Assembly: GCA_963676845.2 (NCBI GenBank)
Contig: CAXXKK010000027.1
Span: 124,001 to 188,000 of the forward strand
Source: G963662675 sp963676845
GTDB lineage: Bacteria; Bacteroidota; Bacteroidia; Bacteroidales; Prolixibacteraceae
Direction of reading: 5' to 3'
Length of the DNA stretch: 64,000 nucleotides
Shown here: positions 8,437 through 16,953 of the stretch, in pieces
How positions within the stretch are numbered: position 1 is the first letter of the stretch
How the letters are laid out: each line of letters opens with the position of its first letter
The notes under the pieces: generated by a model
Databases searched by the model: none
What the model saw: the letters and a program-made list of their open reading frames with translations, nothing else
Told to the model about the DNA's origin: nothing
Program-made: the position numbers and the translations under genes

Positions 8437-8937
8437 TTAAGCCGTTTTTACCTCATCCATATTTTTATACTCTTCGAGAATTAATGAAACTTGTTGAGGA
8501 TCTACCCTCCCATAAACTTTTTCTCCAACTAATACTACCGGAGCCAAACCACAAGCACCAACACAGCGCAAACAATTTAAGGAGAATTTACCATCAGCTG
8601 ATGTTTGCCCAACTTCAATTCCCAACTGGCGCTTAAATTCAGTTAAAACTTTTTCAGACCCCCGCACATAACAGGCTGTCCCCATACAAATTGAAATTGG
8701 ATGTTGTCCTTGTGGAAGCATCGTGAAAAACGAATAAAAGGTAACTACACCGTAGACTTTTGCAACAGATATATTCAACTCTTTAGCTATCATCTCCTGC
8801 ACTTCTGCGGGTAAATACCCCAGTTTGTGTTGAACCTGATGCAAAACATTGATTAATTCATGTTCATCATTGTTGAACTGGCTACAAATCTCTTTGATCT
8901 GTTCTATGGTTTTTTGTGCTAGTTTTATCTTTGGCAT
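8437..8937 (-). CDS. hydC: NAD-linked [FeFe]-hydrogenase subunit HydC/HndA (NuoE-like)
   Basis: A 166-residue NuoE-type thioredoxin-like ferredoxin. The [2Fe-2S] ligands are C84-x4-C89 (ICMGTACYVRG) and C125-x3-C129 (CLRCVGACGLAP). The N-terminus has the helical bundle typical of NuoE/HndA (YLPAEVQEMIAKEL, KVYGVVTFYSFF). In trimeric electron-bifurcating hydrogenases this subunit relays electrons beside the flavin subunit. It is the last gene of the operon, 55 bases after hydA. It ends facing the plus-strand HsdR-N gene. Confidence 0.92.
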   Translation of the reverse strand: MPKIKLAQKTIEQIKEICSQFNNDEHELINVLHQVQHKLGYLPAEVQEMIAKELNISVAKVYGVVTFYSFFTMLPQGQHPISICMGTACYVRGSEKVLTEFKRQLGIEVGQTSADGKFSLNCLRCVGACGLAPVVLVGEKVYGRVDPQQVSLILEEYKNMDEVKTA

Positions 8938-8992
8938 TGTGCTTTTTGCTTTAAAAGTTTATAAGTACCCTATTGAAACATGAACATTGAAA

Positions 8993-10744
8993 CTAACTTC
9001 TATCAAAGTATTCTGTGTGCAATAAATGATGTGCTTTCTCACTCATCGGTTTTTCCAAAAATTCTTCATAGAGTTTGATAATGTGAGGATTTTCATGTGA
9101 TTTCCGGATTTTCTTATTCCTATCTTCAGCATATAACGCACTTTGGCGTTTTTTCAGAACGTTAACATCTCCATGATGATAGGGTTGTCCGCCTCCTCCG
9201 ATACAGCCACCCGGGCATGACATGATTTCTATGGCATGAAATTCACTTTTGCCAGATTTGATTTCTTCGAGCAATTTTCGTGCATTCCCTAAACCATGGG
9301 CAATTCCAATATTGATGGGAATCCCGTCAAAATCAATAGTAGCCTTGCGTAGTCCTTCCATTCCCCGAAGCTCTTCAAAATCGAGTCGTTGCAGAGACTT
9401 ACCTGTTTGTATTTCGTAGGCTGTACGCACGGCAGCTTCAATAACTCCTCCCGTTGTTCCGAAGATAACGCCTGCTCCTGTTGATTCACCCAGAGGCTGA
9501 TCAAAATCTTCATTTGGTAATGATCTAAAATCAATATTAGAAACCTTAATAAGTTGAGCTAATTCCCGGGTTGTAAGTGCATAATCAACATCCGGATTTC
9601 CATTAACCGAAAATTCGTCCCTGCTGCTTTCGTATTTTTTTGCCACGCATGGCATAATGGACACCACGACCAGATCTTCACGCTTAACTTTCAGAATGTC
9701 GGCAAAGTAAGTTTTTGCGATGGCTCCAAACATTTGTTGTGGAGAACGTGCAGTTGACGGAATATCTTTCAGTCCGGGAAACTGGTGTTCAAAGAATTTC
9801 ACCCAGGCAGGGCAACATGAAGTTAAAATTGGCAATTTGACTTCCTTATCACCAGCTAAATATTTGTTTAGACGGTCCAACAACTCTGTTCCTTCTTCCA
9901 TGATAGTGAGGTCGGCTGCAAAATCAGTGTCAAATACGTAATTGAAACCAAGTCTGCGAAGCGCAGCAGCCATTTTCCCGGTTACCAATGTTCCCGGCTC
10001 CATATCAAACTCTTCACCCAGAGCAGCACGTACAGCAGGTGCTGTTTGTACAACCACTGTCTTTGAAGGATCGGATAAAGCTCTGATTACAGCTCCTGTT
10101 TCATCCACTTCCGTAAGAGCTCCTGTCGGACAAACGGCAACGCATTGTCCGCAATAGGTACACACCGAGTGATCCAGGTTCATTTCAAAAGCAGGAGAAA
10201 CAACAGCATTAAAACCGCGATTGATGGTTGAAAGGACACCGACAGTTTGTATGTCATTACACATGGTTTCGCAACGTCGGCAAAGAATACACTTATCCAT
10301 ATCGCGAATGATGGCAGGTGAAGTATCTTCCCGATAATGAGATTGTTCTCCGGGATAGTGAATCTCCCGAATACCCAGGTGCTGAGCCAGATCCTGCAAT
10401 TCGCAGTTTCCCGATTTTGCACATACCAGACAATCAGCAGGATGATCTGAAAGGATAAGTTCAACTACTGTTCTTCTTGCATTAATAGCACGTATAGAGT
10501 GGGTGTTTATTACCATTCCTTCAGCAACTTCTGTACAACAAGCAGGGGCAAGATTCCTTCTTCCTTCAACTTCAACAACACACACACGGCAGCCTCCGGG
10601 TTTGTTCTCAATATTCATGTCGTGCAGCTTCATATGGCACAGCGTTGGAATGTCAATGCCAATACTTGATGCTGCATCTAAGATTGTCGTTCCCTCTTTT
10701 ACAACAAGAGGTTTATTATCAATGGTAAGGTTGATCATTTCCAT
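8993..10744 (-). CDS. hydA: [FeFe]-hydrogenase catalytic subunit HydA/HndD, group A
   Basis: A 583-residue enzyme with, in order: an N-terminal [2Fe-2S] domain (C36, C52, C55, C69), a His-ligated cluster (H101, C105, C108, C114 in HPADCLVCAKSGNCELQ), two [4Fe-4S] clusters (C152-C162 and C195-C205), the H-cluster domain, and a C-terminal small-subunit-like segment. H-cluster motifs are canonical: TSCCPAW (C310 proton relay, C311 ligand), MPCVAKKYE (C366) and EIMSCPGGCIGGGGQP (C510, C514). It should reversibly reduce protons to H2, coupled to NADH and probably ferredoxin via HydB/HydC. Activity needs HydE/F/G maturases encoded elsewhere. Confidence 0.96.
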   Translation of the reverse strand: MEMINLTIDNKPLVVKEGTTILDAASSIGIDIPTLCHMKLHDMNIENKPGGCRVCVVEVEGRRNLAPACCTEVAEGMVINTHSIRAINARRTVVELILSDHPADCLVCAKSGNCELQDLAQHLGIREIHYPGEQSHYREDTSPAIIRDMDKCILCRRCETMCNDIQTVGVLSTINRGFNAVVSPAFEMNLDHSVCTYCGQCVAVCPTGALTEVDETGAVIRALSDPSKTVVVQTAPAVRAALGEEFDMEPGTLVTGKMAAALRRLGFNYVFDTDFAADLTIMEEGTELLDRLNKYLAGDKEVKLPILTSCCPAWVKFFEHQFPGLKDIPSTARSPQQMFGAIAKTYFADILKVKREDLVVVSIMPCVAKKYESSRDEFSVNGNPDVDYALTTRELAQLIKVSNIDFRSLPNEDFDQPLGESTGAGVIFGTTGGVIEAAVRTAYEIQTGKSLQRLDFEELRGMEGLRKATIDFDGIPINIGIAHGLGNARKLLEEIKSGKSEFHAIEIMSCPGGCIGGGGQPYHHGDVNVLKKRQSALYAEDRNKKIRKSHENPHIIKLYEEFLEKPMSEKAHHLLHTEYFDRS

Positions 10745-10756
10745 AGTTTTTAGCTT

Positions 10757-12550
10757 TTAGGCAATCTTAATTGCATCGAATTTACACTTCTCAAAACACA
10801 ATCCGCATTTAATACATAATGACTGGTCGATGTAATGCGGGCTCCTTCTTTCTCCCGATATAGCTCCAACCGGACAACTTCGAAAACACAGCGTACAGCC
10901 CGTACATTTTTCTTCATCAATAACGTATTGAACCAGTGCTTTACATTGTCCTGCCGGACATTTCTTGTCTTCAACATGAGCAATGTATTCGTCCATAAAA
11001 TGATCGAGTGTTGAAAGAACTGGGTTTGGAGAGGTTTGCCCCAGTCCGCACAAGGAGGAATCTTTGATAACCTGACTTAGCATCTTAAGCTTATCTATAT
11101 CTTCATGTGTTCCTTTTCCTTCTGTAATTCTTGCAAGGATTTCGTGCAAGCGTTTGTTCCCTATTCGGCAGGGGGTACATTTTCCACAGGATTCATCCAA
11201 AGTAAATTCAAGATAGAATTTGGCAATGGAAACCATGCAGTCATCTTCATCCATCACTATCATTCCTCCTGACCCCATCATAGATCCGGCAGCAATCAGG
11301 TTGTCGTAATCAATTGGGGTATCCAGAAAATCGGTAGTCAGGCAGCCACCCGATGGACCTCCGGTTTGGACGGCCTTGAACTTTTTCCCGTCTTTTATTC
11401 CACCTCCAATGTCATAAATTACTTCACGAAGAGTGGTTCCCATAGGAACTTCAATCAATCCAACATTGTTTATTTTTCCGGCTAAAGCAAAAACTTTGGT
11501 TCCCTTGGATTTTTCAGTTCCAATGCTGCTAAACCACTCAGCTCCCTTGTTGATAATGGGTGGAATATTGGCAAAGGTTTCCACATTATTGACATTTGTG
11601 GGTTTCCCCATATATCCGGATTGAGAAGGGAACGGAGGCTTAAAAGTAGGTTCGCCCCTGAGTCCTTCCATGGAATGAATGAGAGCTGTTTCTTCACCAC
11701 AAACAAAAGCACCAGCTCCGTAGCGAATTTCAATTTCAAAATGAAAATCTGAACCAAAAATTTGTTCTCCCAGTAAGCCGTATTCCAGAGCCTGAGCAAG
11801 AGCCGTTTTTAATCGCTGGATGGCTAACGGATATTCTGCCCGTATGTAAACTAGCCCTTTACTTGCTCCGATGCAATAGCCGCAAATAGCCATTGCTTCA
11901 ATAACAGAGTGCGGGTCTCCTTCAAGGATGGAGCGATCCATAAAGGCTCCGGGGTCTCCTTCATCAGCATTGCAAACTACGTATTTCTGATCGGCATCTT
12001 CCTTGCTGGTAATTTCCCATTTTAACCCGGTAGGAAAACCACCTCCTCCTCTTCCTCTAAGACCTGAATCTTTAATGATTTGAATTACCTCCTCAGGACT
12101 TTGCGATTCAAGGCAGTTGGCAAGTGCTGAATAACCGTCACGGGCAATGTATTCGTCAATATTTTCAGGATTTATAAAACCACAATTTCGCAGAGCAATA
12201 CGAACTTGCTTTTTGTAAAAATCCATGTCCTTGCTTTCCCTGACTTTCTTCTCTGTTCTTGGATTAGTGTATAAAAGGCGTTCTACTTTTCTTCCTTTTA
12301 TAATATGTTCCTCAATGATTTCTTTGGTGTCTTCGGGAAAAACAGATACGTAGAAAGTATTATCGGGCTGTATTTTAACAATCGGGCCTTTTTCGCAAAA
12401 GCCAAAACATCCGGTGTGAAGTACTTGCACTTCATCGTCAAGTCCCAATTCCTGCAATTGGTTGCTAAAATTAGATTTTATGAGCTCGCTTTGAGATGCT
12501 TTGCATCCTGTGCCCCCGCAGACCAGGATGTGCATTTTATATTCAGCCAT
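10757..12550 (-). CDS. hydB: NAD-linked [FeFe]-hydrogenase flavin subunit HydB/HndC (NuoF-like)
   Basis: A 597-residue protein with an N-terminal thioredoxin-like [2Fe-2S] domain (C11, C16, C48, C52), a NuoF core with the NADH/FMN loop GLRGRGGGGFPTGLKWE and NADEGDPGAFMDR, a [4Fe-4S] site (C455, C458, C461 and C501), and a C-terminal two-cluster ferredoxin domain (C549-C559 and C579-C589). This four-part design is that of HydB in trimeric hydrogenases, several of which bifurcate electrons between NAD and ferredoxin; bifurcation here is inference. It lies 12 bases upstream of hydA and 17 bases after the HndB-like gene. Confidence 0.95.
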   Translation of the reverse strand: MAEYKMHILVCGGTGCKASQSELIKSNFSNQLQELGLDDEVQVLHTGCFGFCEKGPIVKIQPDNTFYVSVFPEDTKEIIEEHIIKGRKVERLLYTNPRTEKKVRESKDMDFYKKQVRIALRNCGFINPENIDEYIARDGYSALANCLESQSPEEVIQIIKDSGLRGRGGGGFPTGLKWEITSKEDADQKYVVCNADEGDPGAFMDRSILEGDPHSVIEAMAICGYCIGASKGLVYIRAEYPLAIQRLKTALAQALEYGLLGEQIFGSDFHFEIEIRYGAGAFVCGEETALIHSMEGLRGEPTFKPPFPSQSGYMGKPTNVNNVETFANIPPIINKGAEWFSSIGTEKSKGTKVFALAGKINNVGLIEVPMGTTLREVIYDIGGGIKDGKKFKAVQTGGPSGGCLTTDFLDTPIDYDNLIAAGSMMGSGGMIVMDEDDCMVSIAKFYLEFTLDESCGKCTPCRIGNKRLHEILARITEGKGTHEDIDKLKMLSQVIKDSSLCGLGQTSPNPVLSTLDHFMDEYIAHVEDKKCPAGQCKALVQYVIDEEKCTGCTLCFRSCPVGAISGERRSPHYIDQSLCIKCGLCFEKCKFDAIKIA

Positions 12551-12567
12551 AACTGTTTGGGTTAGGT

Positions 12568-12963
12568 TTATTCGTTGATGGTTTTGTAACTGATTGGAAT
12601 AATGCCATCAACCATTTGGTTGAGTTTAATGTGCTTGTCGATAATTTCCTGGGCTTTAGTTTTGTTTACATAGCCGTAAACAACAGGTTCTTTACCAGGC
12701 ATTTTTAATTCAATGGTTGGTTCTGCGTAGCAAAAGCCCATGCAGCCGGTTTGGGTAACCAGGGCTTCAATTCCCTGGTGTTCCAGTTCTTCAATCAAAA
12801 AATTCATGGTTTCTTTAGCTCCGGAGGCAATTCCACATGTTGCCATGGATACTTTTATCTGGATGAGCTTATCAGGATTATCTCCCTTTTCCCGGATTTT
12901 GACTTTGGTTTGAACTTGATCTTTGAGTTTCGTAAGATCAGCCAACGATTTGATCTTTGTCAT
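12568..12963 (-). CDS. HndB-like thioredoxin-fold [2Fe-2S] protein
   Basis: A 131-residue protein with a short helical N-terminus and one thioredoxin-like ferredoxin domain. It resembles HndB of NADP-reducing hydrogenase operons and the N-domain of HydB. Only three Cys are at cluster positions: C43 (MATCGIASGAKE), C74 and C78 (TGCMGFC); the usual Cys four or five residues before C43 is absent. I believe this three-Cys pattern is common in the HndB subfamily, but cluster binding cannot be assumed. Its position directly upstream of hydB supports a structural or electron-transfer role with the hydrogenase. Confidence 0.85.
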   Translation of the reverse strand: MTKIKSLADLTKLKDQVQTKVKIREKGDNPDKLIQIKVSMATCGIASGAKETMNFLIEELEHQGIEALVTQTGCMGFCYAEPTIELKMPGKEPVVYGYVNKTKAQEIIDKHIKLNQMVDGIIPISYKTINE

Positions 12964-13054
12964 AGTTTATTTTCGGTTTTCAGGTTCAGATAAAGAAATG
13001 GTTCGTTTTTCAAATATCTAACCTTTAAACGAGAAAAACACTAGTAAAATGTCA

Positions 13055-13603
13055 TTATTCGCTTATTTTGATTTGTTCCAGATTTTCGCGAATCATTTCC
13101 AGTAAATACGTTCTGATTTCCGGTGTCGAAACAGGGGTGTCGCCAAGAATTTCTTTTACTTCTTTTGAGTTGAAAATATATTCACCTTCAGCTGTTTGAT
13201 GTTTGTAGATGATCTCCGTTTTATTCTCGTTGCTTAAGAGAATAAGCAGTGTTCCGGCAATATCGCCAAGTATGGGCCGATCGACATGGGAATAACCAAA
13301 TATCGCTTGTATTTTAGTTCCTTTTCCTTTATTTGATGTGATGTTAAATGAGCCTCCGCTTTGTTCTGCATTTTGTTTAAAAAGCGGAATACCAAGACCA
13401 ACTTTTCGGGTTTTTCGGGAAGTGAAGAATGGATTTTCAACCTGCTTAAGGATTTTCTCGTCCATCCCTTGCCCATCATCAGAAATTGATATTTCATATT
13501 TATTTGCATCGGGATTTTCATTCACTGAAATTTCAACAATTGAAGCTTTTGCCCGAATGGAATTTTGTGCGATATCTAAAATATGTAGGGATAACTCAAT
13601 CAT
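13055..13603 (-). CDS. GHKL ATPase-domain protein (hydrogenase operon regulator)
   Basis: A 182-residue protein with a stand-alone histidine-kinase-like ATPase domain: N box in LDIAQNSIRAKAS, G1 box ISDDGQGMDE, and G2 box KVGLGIPLFKQNAEQSGG. There is no dimerisation/phospho-His domain and no membrane segment. The last 60 residues form an extra alpha/beta tail. Related stand-alone ATPases are protein kinases or chaperone-like switches. It overlaps the PHP gene by 4 bases (start codon inside the stop), so translation is coupled. The partner is unknown. Confidence 0.85.
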   Translation of the reverse strand: MIELSLHILDIAQNSIRAKASIVEISVNENPDANKYEISISDDGQGMDEKILKQVENPFFTSRKTRKVGLGIPLFKQNAEQSGGSFNITSNKGKGTKIQAIFGYSHVDRPILGDIAGTLLILLSNENKTEIIYKHQTAEGEYIFNSKEVKEILGDTPVSTPEIRTYLLEMIRENLEQIKISE

Positions 13604-14343
13604 TCGTCAATTTTAACAGATCGACCATATTTTTGATGAAAAGCCCATCTGATTTCCTGAAAAGTGGGCTGGTTTAGCCGGAAAATATTGGTGCCAATAC
13701 CTATGTCTTCAATATAGTGAGCATCTGATGATTTGATTACGCAAATATCATCATGTATGTCAAATTTTGTGCGGATTTCATTCTCTTCAGTGTGATGACT
13801 AATTTGAAGAGCATCAAAATGCATTTCTCCCGGAAGAAAACCAAGCTGGCTAAAAATGCTGTTTATCGGACGATCAATATGTGCCGGAATAAACAGTCCA
13901 TTGATTTGATGTACATATTTTTCAATTTCTTCGATGCCAACATTCAACGGATGTCCCAGGTAGAAAGGAAGTTCCTGCACGATGTTGTTTTGCTTATCTA
14001 CCTGAACCTGATATCCATGATATTCGGGATCGTTTTTATGGTGAGGGAGATGTGCATCGATATACTTCTGGAATTTGTTACGGGTATAATCGTCTTCAAA
14101 TAAACAGAGGGAATGAACTTCTTCGCTGCTGTTAACTTCGCAGCCATTCAGCACAACTAGGTTGGTGTCTTTTGCCAATTCACGGACAATTTCACACTGT
14201 AGTGTACTGTTGTGATCGGTAATGGCAATGATGTCAAGCTTCTTAGTTAATGCTTGTTCTATAATTTGATCCGGGCTCATGCCCAGGTCGGCGCAGGGAG
14301 ACAAAACGGTGTGTATGTGTAAGTCAGCCCTGAATTTGCTCAT
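13600..14343 (-). CDS. PHP-domain phosphoesterase
   Basis: A 247-residue PHP protein. Metal ligands are visible as ADLHIHTVLSPCADLGMSP, IIAITDHNSTLQ, a Glu in LNGCEVNSSEEVH, FIPAHIDRPINS, and IKSSDAHYIEDIG near the C-terminus. This is the TrpH/RNase AM-like arrangement; the substrate may be a nucleotide or short oligonucleotide. It is fixed between a DRTGG gene and a GHKL gene with 4-base overlaps on both sides, as in other hydrogenase-linked clusters (for example the Thermotoga hydABC region, recalled from memory). Confidence 0.9.
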   Translation of the reverse strand: MSKFRADLHIHTVLSPCADLGMSPDQIIEQALTKKLDIIAITDHNSTLQCEIVRELAKDTNLVVLNGCEVNSSEEVHSLCLFEDDYTRNKFQKYIDAHLPHHKNDPEYHGYQVQVDKQNNIVQELPFYLGHPLNVGIEEIEKYVHQINGLFIPAHIDRPINSIFSQLGFLPGEMHFDALQISHHTEENEIRTKFDIHDDICVIKSSDAHYIEDIGIGTNIFRLNQPTFQEIRWAFHQKYGRSVKIDE

Positions 14344-14681
14344 TTGCCTGAATTTAGAATTTCGTATAGTTTCCCGGTTATTTCGTAGGTTGAAAGATTC
14401 GTCGAAAGAATCGGGATTTGTTCATCATTGCTGTGTTCAATCGTGTTTGCATTGGCCTGGAAACCTTTTACAAGAATGAGGGCAGCAAGATCTTTAAGAG
14501 AAGCAATTGCCATTACATTTTGATGCACCTGCAGGGTAATCCAGATTTGGCCTTCTTCGGCATTACCCATAACATCGCTAAGCAAGTCTGAAACATATGC
14601 ACCTTTCACTTCTTTGTCAAGTCCTTTCTCTCCGGAAACGACTGTCAGCCCTAATTTGTTTACAATATCAGAAACCTTCAT
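14340..14681 (-). CDS. DRTGG-domain protein (second copy in operon)
   Basis: A 113-residue protein recognised as a DRTGG-like domain by VSDIVNKLGLTVVSGEKGLD, GAYVSDLLSDVMGNAEEGQIW and ITLQVHQNVMAIASLKDLAA. The ATG at 14681 was chosen; upstream codons of the same frame overlap the Fe-S gene and look like shadow sequence. It overlaps that gene by 14 bases and the PHP gene by 4. DRTGG domains are small ligand- or partner-binding modules of uncertain function. It is clearly a paralogue of the operon's first gene (YSSDLMSDVLTL there, YVSDLLSDVMGN here). Confidence 0.82.
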   Translation of the reverse strand: MKVSDIVNKLGLTVVSGEKGLDKEVKGAYVSDLLSDVMGNAEEGQIWITLQVHQNVMAIASLKDLAALILVKGFQANANTIEHSNDEQIPILSTNLSTYEITGKLYEILNSGK

Positions 14682-16044
14682 TTCTTTTTCCTCTTTTATT
14701 ACAATCAGCTTTAAAACGGTCAACACCCCATTTCTTCTCAACATTCTTTTTAGCCTTGGTAGTGTTAATTTTATTTTCGGCCTGCCACTGTTGTTGCAGG
14801 AAGATACAGTCGGACATTTTTGCTTGTCCGCAAGCCATATCCTCAGCCAGTGCCTGGCAGTTTGGTGCTCCACAAGCGCCACAGTCAATCCCGGGCAGGA
14901 AGCATATAATTCGTTGAGCTTTACTCATTTTTTCAAATGCCCGCTCCGGATCATCATCCAACTGAAATGCCGGTCTTGGCAGGATTGGATCTGATTCCAA
15001 TTTGGGCTTAATAAGCGGGGCATATTCTTGCACCGGATGTGTTTTAAACTTTGCGGAACTCACATAGCGTTGGGCGCGACTTTCCAGCCTTGAAACCGTG
15101 AGAAAGCGGTTTCCTGTCATGAGGTTTCCTCCGGCACATCCCTGGTCGCATGCCCTGAGTTCCAGAAAATCCAGATTGGGCACTTCCTCGTTTTCCAGTC
15201 TTTCCAAAAATTTGATGACATTGTGGATTCCATCAATGGCCATGCTGCGTTCTCCAAAGTGTTTTGCTTCTCCACGGGTTAAGCTCCAAAGAATACCATC
15301 ACGGGTCAGGTTTTTACGCAGGTTGCTCGTATCAGGAACTTCATCTGTTGTGATGTTCTGCATAACTTTGTTATAAAGCTCATTCATGTTGATAATCCCA
15401 TCAATGATTGATTCTTTTTCACCCAAAGGGCTTTTTATGGAAGTCATTTTGGCAATGCAGGGTGTCACATAAAACAAACCAATTTCTCTTTCGTCAGCGC
15501 CTTGTTTTTTAAGTTCCTCAATGGCAAAATGAGCACATAAATCATGAGGGACTTTACGGCGAATCATATTCTCAACCAAAGTTGGATACCGAAACTTGAT
15601 AAGGCGAACAATAGCCGGACAAAATGTTGAAATATGAGGTGTGTTTTTTGAATTTTTTCGGTTGAATTCCTTCATGGATTCCGTCAAGAAACCTATAGGC
15701 TGTTCCACTTCATAAATATGAGTGAAGCCCATTTTTAACATGGTATCGTAAATATGATCTTCCGTATATTTTTCGGGGAACTGACCAACCATAACAGAAG
15801 GAAAAAGTAAAACACGATACTTGAATGATTTGATTTGAGCAAGATCATCCCGTTCAATATAGATAGCATCAGCCGGACAAACACGTATGCAGTGCCCGCA
15901 ATCAACGCAACGACTTTCTTTAATGACGGCAACACCATCCCGAATGCGTATCGCTTCGGTGGGGCAAGCCTTCATGCAATGCGTGCAGCCAATACATTTT
16001 TCGGCATCCACTTTTAAGGCATGATATGATTGGATGTTCGTCAT
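14668..16044 (-). CDS. Sensor-type [FeFe]-hydrogenase homologue (HydS-like)
   Basis: A 458-residue protein: two N-terminal [4Fe-4S] clusters (C17-C27 and C46-C56), a hydrogenase large-subunit domain, and a C-terminal Fes-type cluster domain (C388, C391, C396, C413; DCGACGAPNC). All four H-cluster ligand positions are kept (C142, C196, C299, C303), but catalytic neighbours differ: L1 is STFCPAI (proton-relay Cys to Phe141), L2 is TPCIAK without the following Glu, L3 is ELRACDQGCAGGN. This matches putative sensory [FeFe]-hydrogenases (group C/D), which react slowly with H2. A role as H2 or redox sensor for the operon is inferred. Its start overlaps the preceding GHKL gene by 4 bases. Confidence 0.87.
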   Translation of the reverse strand: MTNIQSYHALKVDAEKCIGCTHCMKACPTEAIRIRDGVAVIKESRCVDCGHCIRVCPADAIYIERDDLAQIKSFKYRVLLFPSVMVGQFPEKYTEDHIYDTMLKMGFTHIYEVEQPIGFLTESMKEFNRKNSKNTPHISTFCPAIVRLIKFRYPTLVENMIRRKVPHDLCAHFAIEELKKQGADEREIGLFYVTPCIAKMTSIKSPLGEKESIIDGIINMNELYNKVMQNITTDEVPDTSNLRKNLTRDGILWSLTRGEAKHFGERSMAIDGIHNVIKFLERLENEEVPNLDFLELRACDQGCAGGNLMTGNRFLTVSRLESRAQRYVSSAKFKTHPVQEYAPLIKPKLESDPILPRPAFQLDDDPERAFEKMSKAQRIICFLPGIDCGACGAPNCQALAEDMACGQAKMSDCIFLQQQWQAENKINTTKAKKNVEKKWGVDRFKADCNKRGKRNEGF

Positions 16045-16454
16045 TTAAAATAATTCAGTATTGTTACGGTTGTACCTTCATCTACAACGGATTCAATATT
16101 CAACTCATCCGTGTTTTTTTTCATGTTGGAAAGCCCCATTCCTGCGCCAAATCCCATTGCTCTAACTTCCTGACTTGCGGTTGAGAATCCTTCCTGCATG
16201 GCCTGGTCAATATCAGGGATTCCCGGGCCTTTGTCTTTTATTGTTATCTTGATTTTTGAACTGTCCAATTCTGCAATTATTTCTCCGCCATAGGCATGAG
16301 CAACCACATTCACTTCAGCTTCATACAGAGCAATAACAATGCTTTTGATGATTTTTGCATCAATCCCCAGTTGCTTTAAAATCTTTTTCACTTCACTGGA
16401 TGCATTGCCGGCTTTGGTAAAATCGCCACCTTCTATGTTGAATTTCAGAACCAT
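16041..16454 (-). CDS. RsbW-like GHKL ATPase (anti-sigma factor/serine kinase type)
   Basis: A 137-residue stand-alone GHKL domain close to RsbW/SpoIIAB proteins: N box ALYEAEVNVVAHAYGG, G1 box IKDKGPGIPD, and the long G2 loop RAMGFGAGMGLSNMKKNTDE. In partner-switching systems such proteins phosphorylate a STAS antagonist and sequester a regulator. Here a SpoIIE-type phosphatase lies just across the divergent promoter (17883-19064), but no STAS protein is encoded in the cluster. It starts one base into the stop of the upstream DRTGG gene. Confidence 0.87.
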   Translation of the reverse strand: MVLKFNIEGGDFTKAGNASSEVKKILKQLGIDAKIIKSIVIALYEAEVNVVAHAYGGEIIAELDSSKIKITIKDKGPGIPDIDQAMQEGFSTASQEVRAMGFGAGMGLSNMKKNTDELNIESVVDEGTTVTILNYFK

Positions 16455-16798
16455 TAGTAAACCGGTTTTAACCCGGCATTGTATAATAAACCACTGGCTT
16501 TAAACATCGTAAATGGTGATTCCATAATGTAAATTCCATGTTCAATTGCCAGCTCAATCATTTCGTTTGTCGCTTTCTTATTCCTCACAAAAGCAATGTA
16601 TTTTATATCTGCCATTTCCGCTGTGCGAATCGTTTGCAGGTTGCACATTCCTGTGATTAGAAGCAAGTTATTAGTATCCAAAGTCAGGACATCGCTCATT
16701 AAATCAGAACTGTATCCTTTTTCAATTGAATATTCGGAATCTGTTTCTCCGCATATTTGCCTTGCCGATAATAATTCGCAGACTTTACTGATTTTCAT
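16454..16798 (-). CDS. DRTGG-domain protein, first gene of hydrogenase operon
   Basis: A 114-residue DRTGG-like protein with ICGETDSEYSIEKGYSSDLM and VLTLDTNNLLLITGMCNLQT segments, paralogous to the protein at 14340-14681. It has one Cys near the N-terminus and one in ITGMCNL, but no clear cluster motif. It is the promoter-proximal gene of the ten-gene minus-strand operon, 155 bases from the divergent PAS gene. The DRTGG fold is also found fused to CBS domains and to phosphotransacetylase. Its ligand is unknown. Confidence 0.82.
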   Translation of the reverse strand: MKISKVCELLSARQICGETDSEYSIEKGYSSDLMSDVLTLDTNNLLLITGMCNLQTIRTAEMADIKYIAFVRNKKATNEMIELAIEHGIYIMESPFTMFKASGLLYNAGLKPVY

Positions 16799-16818
16799 CT
16801 GAAATCAAATTAATTATA

Positions 16819-16826
16819 CAAATATG
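16819..16826 (-). promoter_or_regulatory. Possible -7 element of the hydrogenase operon
   Basis: On the minus strand the sequence CATATTTG, one base off the Bacteroidota consensus TAnnTTTG, ends 21 bases before the operon's first ATG. No convincing -33 element is visible. The 155-base gap between divergent transcripts must hold both promoters. Confidence 0.3.
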
Positions 16827-16953
16827 ATGGAATTGAAGGAAATGGCAGTGAGGTTTGATGATTTTTTTTGATTTGTTCATTATAAATAATGAAGATTGAG
16901 GTTGTAACTGATTTTTGTAACTTAGCCTAAATCAGAACCAAGGACTATTCACT

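Noticed and set aside
8993..10744. Complex I (Nuo) fragment instead of hydrogenase
   Set aside because: The H-cluster motifs TSCCPAW, MPCVAKKYE and EIMSCPGGC identify [FeFe]-hydrogenase, and the NuoE/F-like proteins are its partner subunits.
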